This document shows positions 47,952 to 56,858 of a stretch of DNA of 64,000 bases, piece by piece. The DNA comes from Chrysogorgia sp. JL179-B06 (Eukaryota > Cnidaria > Anthozoa > Scleralcyonacea > Chrysogorgiidae). How positions within the stretch are numbered: position 1 is the stretch's first letter; each line of letters opens with the position of its first letter. Where the stretch lies: positions 186,001-250,000 of the forward strand of contig JAYKKM010000264.1 of the NCBI GenBank assembly GCA_035772405.1, written 5' to 3'. The position numbers and the translations under genes were made by a program. The notes beneath the pieces were generated by a model. The model saw nothing but the letters and a program-made list of their open reading frames with translations, did not search any database and was not told the DNA's origin.

Positions 47952-48828
47952 TAATGAATTAAACAATCCAACGAAACAGTTCCAGAATCAAAAGGAATTA
48001 AATGATCTACCCTGTCTTTAATTGTAATATTTAATTCGTTAATAACACTCTTTTTAAATTTTTTAAATATTTTTGAAGGTGTAAAACAAACTAATTCACC
48101 ATTTCCTTTTCCTTGACCCGACCATTGAATAGGAACTGTTGTTAACAATTCAGAATATGAATCACCAACTAATGTTGCTTCTAATTCGTCACAATATATA
48201 AACATTTTATTGAAACCATGTGATACATCGGTTAAATAATCGGCTTCTTTTTCAATACAATTTTCTTTTTCATTATTTAATTTGATTATTGAATTTTTAA
48301 AACCCAACATAAATGATAAAGTATCACTCATATTTAATTCAACATTTATTTTTTCAACTTGTTCAGATAATCGCAATTTAGAACCTTCACCTCCATCATG
48401 AGCGTTTTTACTATTATATTCTAATATTCTATTCCAAAATTAACATTTAAATATACTTTTCCATTCTTTTCTAAACTCAAATCAACATCATATTCTTTTA
48501 AAATATTATTCATATAATCAAGTAAACGGTTTAAATCATAAATTCCTGTAGGAATATTATATTTCACACTCGTAAGAATAATCTGCTCGTTGTACTTTTT
48601 AACACCCATTTTATTCTTCATAAATTTCTGAAAATCGAATGTAAAAGTGAAATAACATGTTTTTTCATCAACATTTTTTGTAGTCAACGGGTAACAAATT
48701 TTTTGTACATCTTTATATGCATCTTTATTTAGAGCGTCAATAGGTTGAACAAGATGCATTGTAAATTTATTTGTTAAATTAGAAATTCCAGTTTTTGATA
48801 TTGTATTACTCGCAATATATAAACTCAT
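47945..48828 (-). pseudogene. Minor capsid (penton-type) protein, frameshifted
   Basis: The N-terminal frame (48828-48421) has YIASNTISKTGISNLTNKFT, QKICYPLTT and TGIYDLNRLLDYMNN. The second frame (from about 48430 to 47945) has DTLSFMLGFKNS, MFIYCDELEATLVGD, LLTTVPIQW and VIPFxxG-like LIPFDSGTVSLDC. This order matches the single-jelly-roll Polinton minor capsid (penton) protein that occupies vertices. About 290 residues, a normal length. The frame change is near 48425-48445. Its ATG overlaps the integrase stop (ATGA), and its stop overlaps the next gene's start. Confidence 0.75.
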
Positions 48829-49690
48829 TTTTTTAATAATTGTAAATCTTCACGATAAAAAATTCCTTCAATTTTTTCACCTTTTAAATATTTTAATTGA
48901 TATGTGACGGGGTTGGTTATAAAAACTTTTTCAATTCCTTTGTCCAACGTCTAAGACTGCTTTTTTCAAAAATATTGTTTTTTACCCTTGCCATGCGTAC
49001 ACGAGTACCTTCAGTGACAATACTTTTTGTAGGAATGGGATAATTCAATTCATCACGTAATATTTTATATTTTAATTTTTTAATTTCTTTGTGCCTTTAT
49101 AAATTCAAATGGTGTTGAACCAGCGAAAGATTTATGTGGAGAATTATTATAACGTTCGATAATCACGGGTAAATAAGTATAATAATCAAAATTATTAGTC
49201 ATTGTTAAAACTCTACGAACCGTAGTTTTTAACGTACCAATAACACGTTCAACATGCGATGCTTTTATCTCGCGATTATAGGTATGAAAAACTGTAAAAT
49301 TATATTTTTTACTCAAACTTTTTCGAATATCTTGAAATTCTGTTCCTTCATCACACTGAATTTTACGGGGTGATTGTCCTTTTTCGATTAAAACAGCTTC
49401 AAACTTGTTTTTAACATTATTACTTGATTTCTTTTTAAATAATTTTACCCAACAATAACGAGCAAACACATCAATACACACCAACCAATAACGAAATTGA
49501 TTATTATAACGTGCTAAATCTTTATTTTCAGCTAAATCAATTCCCATTGTTCATTAATATCTGTAACATGTATTTTTAAACGTCTATATTTTTTTCTATT
49601 AAGATTATGAAGTTTATAGTTTGATAATTGTTCTTTTGTTAATGTTTCTCCTTTAAGTAATCTTGCAGCTTTTTCTATAAATTATTTAGA
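48827..49690 (-). pseudogene. int: Retroviral-type (rve) integrase, frameshifted
   Basis: The upstream frame (to about 49550) has LLKGETLTKEQLSNYKLHNL. The catalytic core (49547-49080) has GIDLAENKDLARYNNQFRYW with the first Asp, IQCDEGTEF with the second Asp and SHVERVIGTLK with the Glu, the D-D-E triad. A third frame adds the C-terminal SH3/chromo-like part: VTEGTRVRMARVKN, SLRRWTKEL, then TNPVTYQLKYL and GIFYREDLQLL. Frame changes are near 49535 and 48930. The enzyme inserts the Polinton with 6-bp duplications, consistent with CCTCGA. The stop overlaps the penton ATG. Confidence 0.88.
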
Positions 49691-50000
49691 GAACTTTTCT
49701 TTTCTTGTTTTTTTCATTTCTAAACCCCCAAAAAATATATTATTCTTTTTTTCTATTGTCGTATATATTTCCTCAAGTTCACAATGTAAACTATCACAAT
49801 TTTGAACAAAATCATACTGATCTGCAATATCTAATTCTTCATTTATAACCTCGTTATACATGCATATTGTATCACGCATTGGTAATTGATGTATAAATCG
49901 GTAATAAAAATGTTTACAAACAGCTTTTTCAGTGGGTTTAGAAAAAAGAAAACAAACCTCTTCATCATCATCATCATCAATGATTTATCATTGTCCATTT
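49682..50000 (-). pseudogene. Unknown Polinton protein (~105 aa)
   Basis: A frame change sits near the start, in an Asp-coding (GAT)n run around 49965-49985. The open part has EEVCFLFSKPTEKAVCKHFY, MRDTICMYNEVINEELDIAD and ends MKKTRKEKFSK at 49682. No family recognised. Confidence 0.45.
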
Positions 50001-50009
50001 TTTTCATTT

Positions 50010-50639
50010 TTTTTCACGAGGTAAATCAAAATCATTAATTTTCTTTTTCTTAAACGTTTTCTTTTTTCAGCTACACTTCCGTTTACAGCATGATTATATT
50101 TGCGTAATCCTTCTACAATAAGTGTCATGTCGTCATTTTTTTTAATATGAAATGATCCAAATTTATCGACTCAATTGTCATGGTTTTCAACCCGTATTTC
50201 CTCGTTCATGGGATGGGTTTCATCATCACCACCATCATCTTCCTTGAACACCAGATCTTTTTCAGGTAAAAGATTTTCTTTTAATTGGTATAGAATCTCC
50301 AATCCATCCCAAGCGTTAGAACGAATAACTAGACGTTCTTCTCCTGTTTCCAATTTTTACTTTTTGCAACTTCAAGAAATACTTGATCACCAACTTTCAA
50401 TGAAATTTTACCCAATTGAGTTGTCAATTTACTTACATCTTCTTTTTTTATTTCTAATTTACTATTCATTAGAAAATTCAAACACTCCTGACTAGTAGGA
50501 CATACTTTCACAAGATATGCGTTTGCATTTTGTTTACATTTCTTATAATTTTTCGTGAAAGATCATTATACGTTTGCAACACAAACGTATGATGTATATA
50601 TTCCTGTGAATAAAGTTTCATTGAAGTTTTTGCAGCCAT
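50010..50639 (-). pseudogene. Unknown Polinton gene, frameshifted
   Basis: Starts MAAKTSMKLYSQEYIHHTFV at 50639, about 50 bp after a TATA box (AGTATAAATACAAC, minus, 50685-50700). The next frames are 50511-50329 (CPTSQECLNFLMNSKLE, KVGDQVFLEVAKSKNWKQ) and 50353-50171 (RLVIRSNAWDGLEILYQL, then an acidic DDGGDDETHP). The tail after a TGA is basic (EKRKRLRKRK). About 200 codons. The VGDQVFLEVAKS piece recalls a small beta-barrel, but no family is assigned. Confidence 0.45.
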
Positions 50640-50742
50640 GGTAGTCTTTCCGAATGTGATGGTAAAAAGCTAAAAGGATGTTGTATTTATACTTTTTTTT
50701 GAAAAACAAAAAAACAATTTTTTATAAAAATATATATTTTTA

Positions 50743-51247
50743 TTATAATAATTCCTCTAATAACAACGTATCACGCTTTACATCAAATAAACTAATCTGT
50801 TTTTTTTGCATAATACCTAAAACTTTACACAACTTTTTATGTTGTTTTTTGGTTTTTACTTTACAATCTATTTTTCTTTTTAAAAAAGCATGTAAAGCTT
50901 TCCCTACTCGTCCATTACCGTCAGAAAAAGGATGAATGCTTTCAAAAATAAAATAGATTAATACAGAAATATTTTTTGTAAATAAGTTTCTATGTAAAAT
51001 TCATTTAAATGTTTCATATATAAATCAATATAAAGAGGGTTAACTCCTTCGTGTGTACCAACATATCGTTTTTTTTACTGAAATTGCCAGCAACCATTAA
51101 ATGACACAAACATTTTTCATGAATATTTTTACAAAATTGACTTATTGTTAAGGGCTTAACTGTTTTTTCCATATACATTTTCCGAAAGATAAAGCAAAAT
51201 CTCGCACATTTCATGTAAAAATCTTTTTCATTTTCGTCTTCTTCCAT
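50743..51247 (-). pseudogene. Fic-domain protein, frameshifted
   Basis: The first frame (51247-51014) starts MEEDENEKDFYMKCARFCFI and includes a TISQFCKNIHEKC helix. A second frame has YVGTHEGVNPLYIDLYMKHL. The third (from about 50960 to 50743) has SIHPFSDGNGRVGKALHAFL, which fits the Fic signature HPFx(D/E)GNGRxxR except that the final Arg is Lys. Fic proteins transfer AMP or other phosphate-containing groups to target proteins. A role in host modification is inference. The frame breaks near 51075 and 50960 inactivate this copy. Confidence 0.8.
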
Positions 51248-51304
51248 ACGTATAAAATCATAAGCAAAAATTTTAAATTTTATAAATTCACTTCATTCCA
51301 TTGT

Positions 51305-51514
51305 TTATTCTGTAAGGTTTTCCATATAATGTGACTGGCTTTCTTTTCTATTCTTATAATATATTGGTCGCATTTCTGTATGAAGTGAATAAGTTCCGTC
51401 TGCACAAAAATTTTTTAACCTTAACACTGTAATTGTAGATATTTCATCCGATTGTGTATAATGTGAACATTTTGAAGCGCTATGATTAAACCATTGTTGT
51501 TGTTTAGTTGCCAT
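51305..51514 (-). CDS. Small Polinton protein (69 aa)
   Basis: Start at MATKQQQWFNHSASKCSHYT chosen over an upstream in-frame leader. Contains STITVLRLKNFCADGTYSLH. Intact, no family recognised. Confidence 0.45.
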   Translation of the reverse strand: MATKQQQWFNHSASKCSHYTQSDEISTITVLRLKNFCADGTYSLHTEMRPIYYKNRKESQSHYMENLTE

Positions 51515-51559
51515 TATGATGTGAGCAAAAAAAAAATCCAATACTTTTATAACTTTTAT

Positions 51560-51832
51560 TTATTTATTTTTATTTAACATGGGTATATCATATTCATTAA
51601 ACTTAATTTTTACATGTAGTAAATCATCAATTTCAATAATTTTCCCTAAAAAATTAATATAATCGATATCTTCATTATAAGCGATATCTGTAGTATAAAA
51701 TTGCGATTTAAATAAATGGAACACGATTATTTTAACTGTTGTTTTATTGTTCATAAAACTAAAATCATATAACATTAAGTGCTGTTGGTATATGTATAAT
51801 TTAGCAATTCCAACGTATATCGCATCAAGCAT
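51560..51832 (-). CDS. Small Polinton protein (90 aa)
   Basis: MLDAIYVGIAKLYIYQQHLM start, beta-rich pattern, ends IKFNEYDIPMLNKNK. Intact, unknown function. Confidence 0.5.
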   Translation of the reverse strand: MLDAIYVGIAKLYIYQQHLMLYDFSFMNNKTTVKIIVFHLFKSQFYTTDIAYNEDIDYINFLGKIIEIDDLLHVKIKFNEYDIPMLNKNK

Positions 51833-51947
51833 TTTACGTTACAACTTTTGATATAAATTGAATCTTCATAAATTCTTGTAAATGAAGCCAACATACAAAA
51901 GACAAATAATATACACATTTTTTGGAATGTAAAAACCATTTTTTTGT

Positions 51948-52124
51948 TTAATAACGATGTTTAAAAGTTTTTTTCAAATCTTTCTTTTTTAGATGTTGTT
52001 TAACTAAAATAAAACAATTGTCCTTCTCTATTAATGAACTGCTTTTCCCAACTAATGAGCTTGCATCGTTATCAACATTGGTTATTATAGTTTCTCCACC
52101 AAATATTGTTTCGTCATAATTCAT
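51948..52124 (-). CDS. Small Polinton protein (58 aa)
   Basis: MNYDETIFGGETIITNVDND start and a lysine-rich end. The same frame stays open upstream with FWNGEVMNYDE, which resembles the CW-F-G element of the small genes at 52894-53081. Unknown function. Confidence 0.35.
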   Translation of the reverse strand: MNYDETIFGGETIITNVDNDASSLVGKSSSLIEKDNCFILVKQHLKKKDLKKTFKHRY

Positions 52125-52236
52125 AACTTCTCCATTCCAAAAAATAAAAACGTTGAATCTCGTGTGAACGTCTTTTCTTCTATTCGTGATCTATTTCCAC
52201 TGAAACATTCACTGTATATTTCCACCGTATATTTAA

Positions 52237-52386
52237 CTACTTTAACAACCCACGTTTAAAACTGTTTAGTCTAGAAAGTTTTAATTCCTGTGGATGAATC
52301 GCACACGGTCGTTTGTTAATACATCTTCCACATGTATGTTTGTAATAATATAATCTTTCAAATCGTTCAATTCGTTCATTGTTCAT
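52237..52386 (-). CDS. Small Cys-rich Polinton protein (49 aa)
   Basis: MNNERIERFERLYYYKHTCG start, with HTCGRCINKRPCAIHP, possibly a zinc-binding knuckle, and a basic tail. Short but intact. Confidence 0.4.
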   Translation of the reverse strand: MNNERIERFERLYYYKHTCGRCINKRPCAIHPQELKLSRLNSFKRGLLK

Positions 52387-52433
52387 TATTCCACAATTCA
52401 ATTTTATATGTTAAATTGTTAATGTGAGCATCT

Positions 52434-52712
52434 TTATATATGATCCTCAGTTGATAAATCCTCAGTTGAAAAACTTTTTATATATTCTTTAACACCATTC
52501 TTTCTTTCCAAGAATAAATATATTTCAAACAATTGATATGATTGAAAAATTGGTATTGATGATTTAATTTCCTTACACTCCAATAATTGTATTTTGCCTG
52601 TATATTCTTTATCACGTGTAGCTGTTATTATTTGATCATATCTCATAAATTTAAACATACAATCATCCCCAAGATGATTTGATAGAGTCGTTAATAATTC
52701 ACGAGCATTCAT
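52434..52712 (-). CDS. Right-end multigene family, divergent member
   Basis: MNARELLTTLSNHLGDDCMF start. It shares the plan LLEC-E (position ~50), YQLFEIYLF and a closing KEYIKSF with the tandem genes at 53.7-56.9 kb, but at low similarity. Function unknown. Confidence 0.45.
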   Translation of the reverse strand: MNARELLTTLSNHLGDDCMFKFMRYDQIITATRDKEYTGKIQLLECKEIKSSIPIFQSYQLFEIYLFLERKNGVKEYIKSFSTEDLSTEDHI

Positions 52713-52776
52713 TTTCAAAAAAACTAATAAAAAATCACAACACACACGCCGTTTTATAGTATACAAACATTTTGTT

Positions 52777-52866
52777 TTATTTCTTATAAAAATTGGAATC
52801 TTGATAATCATTTAGCAAGAGTTTCAAAGATACATAAAAACAATCATCCTCATCAAATTCAGACAT
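52777..52866 (-). CDS. Tiny acidic ORF (29 aa)
   Basis: MSEFDEDDCFYVSLKLLLND; short, could be a gene remnant. Confidence 0.25.
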   Translation of the reverse strand: MSEFDEDDCFYVSLKLLLNDYQDSNFYKK

Positions 52867-52893
52867 TTTTTTCACCAACTATTTCACAGGGTA

Positions 52894-53081
52894 TCATTGC
52901 ATGTGAATAGTTTCCTTTATTTTTACTCCTTTATATAGAAGTGATGGTGAAGTTCCACTAAAAACCCAACACTCAGCAACATTTCTTTTTTTTTAATTGT
53001 AATTCCTGTATAATTGAGTGGTGAAAATTTTCCATTAAAAATCCAACAATCACCCTTTTCAATCAATTCTTTATTTTCCAT
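52894..53081 (-). pseudogene. Small gene with repeated CW-F-G motif, frameshifted
   Basis: One frame reads MENKELIEKGDCWIFNGKFS then LNYTGITIKKK. After an A-run another frame reads ECWVFSGTSPSLLYKGVKIK. The two halves are alike (C-W-hydrophobic-F-x-G-x-S-P-L-Y-G-I), an internal duplication or two fused tiny genes. Unknown function. Confidence 0.4.
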
Positions 53082-53099
53082 TATTCTATCTTTTTAAAT

Positions 53100-53366
53100 T
53101 GAATAAATAGTCCTTTAAAATGTGAACAGTGATTTGTTACATGGGTATATATATATATATATATATACTTGTTGCCGTCGGTACCCTTTTCACATAAGTA
53201 TACTAATAACTTATAACACGGTTGTTTCTTAAAATATTCTTCTTGTTCGGTTCATGATAATAACATCATATTAGATTTTTTATAAATTTCTGCAAGATGT
53301 TCTGCGGATACATAATTCGATTCATCCATTCCTTTTTTATTTAAATTCACAAGCATTCATTTTTCA
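53100..53366 (-). pseudogene. Right-end multigene family member with in-frame TGA and (TA)n
   Basis: MDESNYVSAEHLAEIYKKSN, TGA near 53252, then FKKQPCYKLLVYLCEKGTDG and KYIYIYIY. CYKLLVYLC..G-KYIY matches the family core YKLLFLCD..GRQYVYTY. The (TA)n tract at 53147-53166 sits exactly on the Y-I-Y codons. Confidence 0.5.
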
Positions 53367-53445
53367 AAACACACATGTTTTATAGCAAACAAACAGTTTT
53401 TTTATTTTTCTTAATATTTCCAAAGTAGATATAAGAAATTAAACG

Positions 53446-53702
53446 CTAACAAATAAATATTGATCGGTAAGACGTACATTTCTACCCAATAAACGTACCA
53501 TTGATAAATCAAATCTAGTCGTATAATAACATCCATTACTTTCATCTTTAAAATATAAACGATACATTTGCAATTCTGGAATTATGCTATTGGATTCTGT
53601 TTTTGGAAGCGGTATAGAGTCTAATAAACGTAATTTTGCTTGTGGAGTACATACGTCTTAATTAAATTGTATTATATGCATTTCTTCTTGGTACTGATTC
53701 AT
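53446..53702 (-). pseudogene. Right-end multigene family member with in-frame TAA
   Basis: Starts near MNQYQEEMHIIQFN, then TAA, then RLLDSIPLPKTESNSIIPEL, QMYRLYFKDESNGCYYTTRF and DLSMVRLLGRNVRLTDQY. It shows the family plan at low similarity: hydrophobic-Y-x-L-x-F, then Y-Y-T-x-F-D. Confidence 0.45.
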
Positions 53703-53731
53703 TTTCTCTCTTTAAATCTTGACTTATCTTT

Positions 53732-53971
53732 TTAAAATCTAACTGCAGTTCCAATCAGGTTTATCTGATCATTTGATGAATAGGTATATATATACTTTGG
53801 AACACCGTCAATTTTATCATTTTGTAATAATATTTTGTATAGAAAAAAATCACCATTTTCCCCTAAGGTGTTCATTTTTTCACATTTTAATAAAATTAAG
53901 TGATCTCCATCGTCACCCAGAACTTTTAGAATATCTTGAGGTAGTATGAATGAAGGATTCTCTTTCTCCAT
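53732..53971 (-). CDS. Right-end multigene family member
   Basis: Start taken at MEKENPSFILPQDILKVLGD. Core LILLKCEKMNTLG, LYKILLQNDK, KYIYTYSSNDQINLIG. Intact. No outside homologue recognised. Confidence 0.6.
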   Translation of the reverse strand: MEKENPSFILPQDILKVLGDDGDHLILLKCEKMNTLGENGDFFLYKILLQNDKIDGVPKYIYTYSSNDQINLIGTAVRF

Positions 53972-53996
53972 CACTCGTAACAGCTGAATGTCTTTT

Positions 53997-54266
53997 TTAT
54001 ACAAATGTCGCAGTATTTATGGTGTTGTCTTTAAATTTCACAAACTTTCCAATATTCAACGTTTGATCAAAACGTGTGTAGGTATATAGAACCTTTTCAT
54101 CCTCCTTTTCATTCTTACAATGAAATACTAATTTATATAATTGAACACTATCCACCTCAGGTTGGAATATAGTAACTTTATCACACCTTATTAACCTTAC
54201 ATTTCCCAAACTTTTTACTACATCTTCAGGTGTACAGAAAAACATACGCTTGTCTTGTTTATTCAT
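53997..54266 (-). CDS. Right-end multigene family member
   Basis: MNKQDKRMFFCTPEDVVKSL start, core VRLIRCDKVTIFQP, LYKLVFHCKNEK, VLYTYTRFDQTLNIGKFVKF. Its ATG overlaps the stop of the upstream member as ATGAATAA. Intact. Confidence 0.65.
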   Translation of the reverse strand: MNKQDKRMFFCTPEDVVKSLGNVRLIRCDKVTIFQPEVDSVQLYKLVFHCKNEKEDEKVLYTYTRFDQTLNIGKFVKFKDNTINTATFV

Positions 54267-54471
54267 TTATCTTAAAAATTTCTTCCGTAAAATCAATGAG
54301 CTCTCCAACTTTATCTGAATGATCGTCTTGCAAATAAGAATATATATACTTTTCACCATCCTTCATATCACATTTGATTAATATTTTATAAAATACATCA
54401 GCTTTACCCTCCTCAGGATGTAGAAGCAGAACTTTTGTACATTCTAGTAACATCACTTTAACATTTTTCAT
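54259..54471 (-). CDS. Right-end multigene family member, short
   Basis: MKNVKVMLLECTKVLLLHPE start. It lacks the N-terminal third of the others. Core FYKILIKCDMKDG, KYIYSYLQDDHSDKVGE. A TATA-like CTATATAAATATG lies upstream (minus, about 54573-54585). Confidence 0.6.
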   Translation of the reverse strand: MKNVKVMLLECTKVLLLHPEEGKADVFYKILIKCDMKDGEKYIYSYLQDDHSDKVGELIDFTEEIFKINE

Positions 54472-54687
54472 TTTTTTACAAGATGTTGAGGTGGACAGAG
54501 CAAGGGTTAGTTAGAAGACATTCTTGTACTCGAATGATTAGATTTTTTTTTGGTCATATTTATATCATTTGGTGTTCATATTTATATAGTGTAAAAAAAT
54601 TTCAATATATTCAAAGTAAACAATTACAATCCAAAAATACTAGGTAACACTCCTTCTTCCATATCTTTTTTTCTTAGCATTTTTTTT

Positions 54688-54897
54688 TTAAAACATATAC
54701 CCTTTACTTCTTCTATAACTTTTGGGTAAAAAGGAAGCAATAAAACCTCCTTTTTGTTTTCTTTTTCTAATACCTAATCCCAATTGACTTCCAACTATTT
54801 GTCCCAAAGGTCCTAAAAAATTTAGAACACTACCGCCTTTTTGTTTTGTTTTTCTAGAGATAACCCTCCTCCTGCTTCTATATATTCTTCTTACCAT
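54688..54897 (-). CDS. Small basic QKGG protein 4, two motifs
   Basis: MVRRIYRSRRRVISRKTKQK start, KQKGG followed by SVLNFLGPLGQIVG, then a second RKRKQKGGFIASFLPK and a basic end. It has two basic/QKGG/hydrophobic units in tandem. Closest in style to 41942-42208 (QKGGF) and 45689-45859 (QKGGA). A protease-processed minor virion protein is the favoured guess. Confidence 0.6.
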   Translation of the reverse strand: MVRRIYRSRRRVISRKTKQKGGSVLNFLGPLGQIVGSQLGLGIRKRKQKGGFIASFLPKSYRRSKGYMF

Positions 54898-55222
54898 GTT
54901 TTAAAAAAATTATTCCTACACAACAACAACCGTCGGTTTTCATTTTTTTTATTTTCTAACAATGTTTATATAGGAAAAACCATTTTTAAAAAAAAAGGAA
55001 AAAACAATCGCTTCTTAACCTTCTATTTGTAAATAAATAAAAACGAATTTTTGTTGTAATAACATTTTTTATTCAATATATCTTTGTTTCCATCTTTTTA
55101 TTCTATCAATACATTTACAGTTATACATCAATTTAGCAGTAATTCTTCTCGAGTAAATTATTTCACATTAAAGTCAAATGTTTGTTACTTCTTCTTCTTT
55201 CACAGGTCCAAAAACGTTTTTT
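54898..55222. other. Intergenic, no gene seen
   Basis: T-rich DNA between the QKGG gene and the Rep-like gene. Nothing recognised. Confidence 0.6.
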
Positions 55223-55633
55223 TTAAGTTTTTCTCCATTCTCTTTTATATTTTGCCAATTTCAAAGATCTTTCGCGACTCCACATTTTCCCCAATTTTCC
55301 ACGACGTTTTCCATATCGAATAAATGTAGAGGGTTCATAGGTTCTACCCTTACGATGGTAGAAATCTTCAGCATATGATCGTACAATCTCACCACAGTGG
55401 GGTATTATACCCCAAAGATCCTCCTCTGCTTCTTTAAGTATAACCACACCTTGAATATATCCATTACCTTTACTTTCATCTCCAGTTTCACGACTGCATT
55501 CAAAAAACGAAATTTTATCCAATTTAAATTTACAAGAAGGAGTGCCAATTAATTTCGCTTCCTCAAACAATTTATTAGCCCTTTCTTCACTACGACAAAG
55601 AAATGACCAAGTCTTTCGTCGGGGCATGTACAT
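55223..55633 (-). CDS. Rep-like protein, right paralogue (136 aa)
   Basis: Start MYMPRRKTWSFLCRSEERAN chosen by match to the left paralogue. Then IGTPSCKFKLDKISFFECSR, GNGYIQGVVILKEAEEDLWG and RTYEPSTFIRYGKRRGKLGK. Intact, unlike the left copy. ECS..GYIQG resembles HUH Rep motif II with Tyr-Ile for His-Leu. Without the metal-binding histidines it may bind but not nick DNA. The family link is inference. Confidence 0.6.
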   Translation of the reverse strand: MYMPRRKTWSFLCRSEERANKLFEEAKLIGTPSCKFKLDKISFFECSRETGDESKGNGYIQGVVILKEAEEDLWGIIPHCGEIVRSYAEDFYHRKGRTYEPSTFIRYGKRRGKLGKMWSRERSLKLAKYKREWRKT

Positions 55634-55740
55634 CCTGCAGTAGTACACAGTCCAAAATGATTTCACACACTCAGTTGATCCTTTTTTTAATGTCCTGATT
55701 TCACAAAAATTTATTTTTATCCAATTCCACATCAAAAATA

Positions 55741-56100
55741 TTATATATTTGAATAACAACAATGACACACAGCTATATTTCTAACAAATTTTCCAATATT
55801 CCCCGATTGATCTATTCGCGAATAGATATATACGTACTGACGACCATCAGGTAAATCACATAGGAATAATAGTTTATAAAGTTGAGGGTAATTAGCAATT
55901 AATGGTAATGTCGTAACTTTTTCACATTTTACCAAAACTAGTTGAACACGTCCTAAAACAGTAATAAAATCTTCATTTGCACAATACAAGGGTTTATCTT
56001 GATTCTTCGGTGGTGGTTTTCTTTTTAAAAAATATGTTCCATCTTCCATAAAAAAAAAAAGTGATCCTTCGTTTTTTTCAAAAACTTCATTTTTTCTCAA
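55741..56100 (-). CDS. Right-end multigene family member
   Basis: MEDGTYFLKRK at 56049 aligns with the starts of the next two members; the leader before it may come from an A-run frame change. Core VQLVLVKCEKVTTLP, LYKLLFLCDLPDGRQYVYIY and RIDQSGNIGKFVRNI. Confidence 0.65.
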   Translation of the reverse strand: MRKNEVFEKNEGSLFFFMEDGTYFLKRKPPPKNQDKPLYCANEDFITVLGRVQLVLVKCEKVTTLPLIANYPQLYKLLFLCDLPDGRQYVYIYSRIDQSGNIGKFVRNIAVCHCCYSNI

Positions 56101-56107
56101 AGAACTC

Positions 56108-56446
56108 TTATGGTTGGATGTTCATATATATATAACAATCAGTTATACTTTTAACACCTTTTCCAATATTGTTCGATTGATCTATATTCGAATAGGTATA
56201 TACATACTGACGACCAAGCACGGGTAAATCACACAGGAATAATAGTTTATAAAATTGAAGCTTGAGAGGATAAGCAGGACGTAAAATAAACATTTTTTCA
56301 CATTTTACCAACACAATTTCAGCTTTTTCTAAAGCATTAATAAAATCATCATTTAGACAATACAGAGCTTTTTCTTGATTCGGTAATGCTTTTCTTTTTG
56401 TAAAATACATTTTATTCTCCATAAATGTAAAAATGTGTTCCTTCAT
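56108..56446 (-). CDS. Right-end multigene family member (112 aa)
   Basis: MKEHIFTFMENKMYFTKRKA start, core EIVLVKCEKMFILRP, FYKLLFLCDLPVLGRQYVYT and NIDQSNNIGKGVKSIT. Nearly 80% identical to the next member, so a recent duplication. Confidence 0.7.
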   Translation of the reverse strand: MKEHIFTFMENKMYFTKRKALPNQEKALYCLNDDFINALEKAEIVLVKCEKMFILRPAYPLKLQFYKLLFLCDLPVLGRQYVYTYSNIDQSNNIGKGVKSITDCYIYMNIQP

Positions 56447-56531
56447 TTTTTCTCAACTCTTGTCTTTACACAAAATCTGTTTTAAAATCTAACACTCTTA
56501 CCATCCAATGCTAACAACTCTTATGGTTGTA

Positions 56532-56858
56532 TCATTTATATATATAACATTCAGTTATACTTTTAACACCTTTTCCAATAGTGTTCGATTGATCTATATA
56601 CGTATAGGTATATACATACTGATGATCAAGCACTGGTAAATCACATAGGAATAATAGTTTATAAAGTTGAATCTTGGGAAGATAATTATGGCGTAACATA
56701 GGAACTTTTTCACATTTTACCAACACAATTTCAACATGTTCTAAAGCATTAATAAAATCATCATTTGCGCAATACAAAACTTCGTCTTGATTCGGTAATG
56801 GTTTTCTTTTTGTAAAATACATTTTATCCTCCATAAATGTAAAAATGTGATCCTTCAT
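56532..56858 (-). CDS. Right-end multigene family member (108 aa)
   Basis: Starts MKDHIFTFMEDKMYFTKRKP, core EIVLVKCEKVPMLRH, LYKLLFLCDLPVLDHQYVYT and YIDQSNTIGKGVKSIT. Intact. Confidence 0.7.
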   Translation of the reverse strand: MKDHIFTFMEDKMYFTKRKPLPNQDEVLYCANDDFINALEHVEIVLVKCEKVPMLRHNYLPKIQLYKLLFLCDLPVLDHQYVYTYTYIDQSNTIGKGVKSITECYIYK

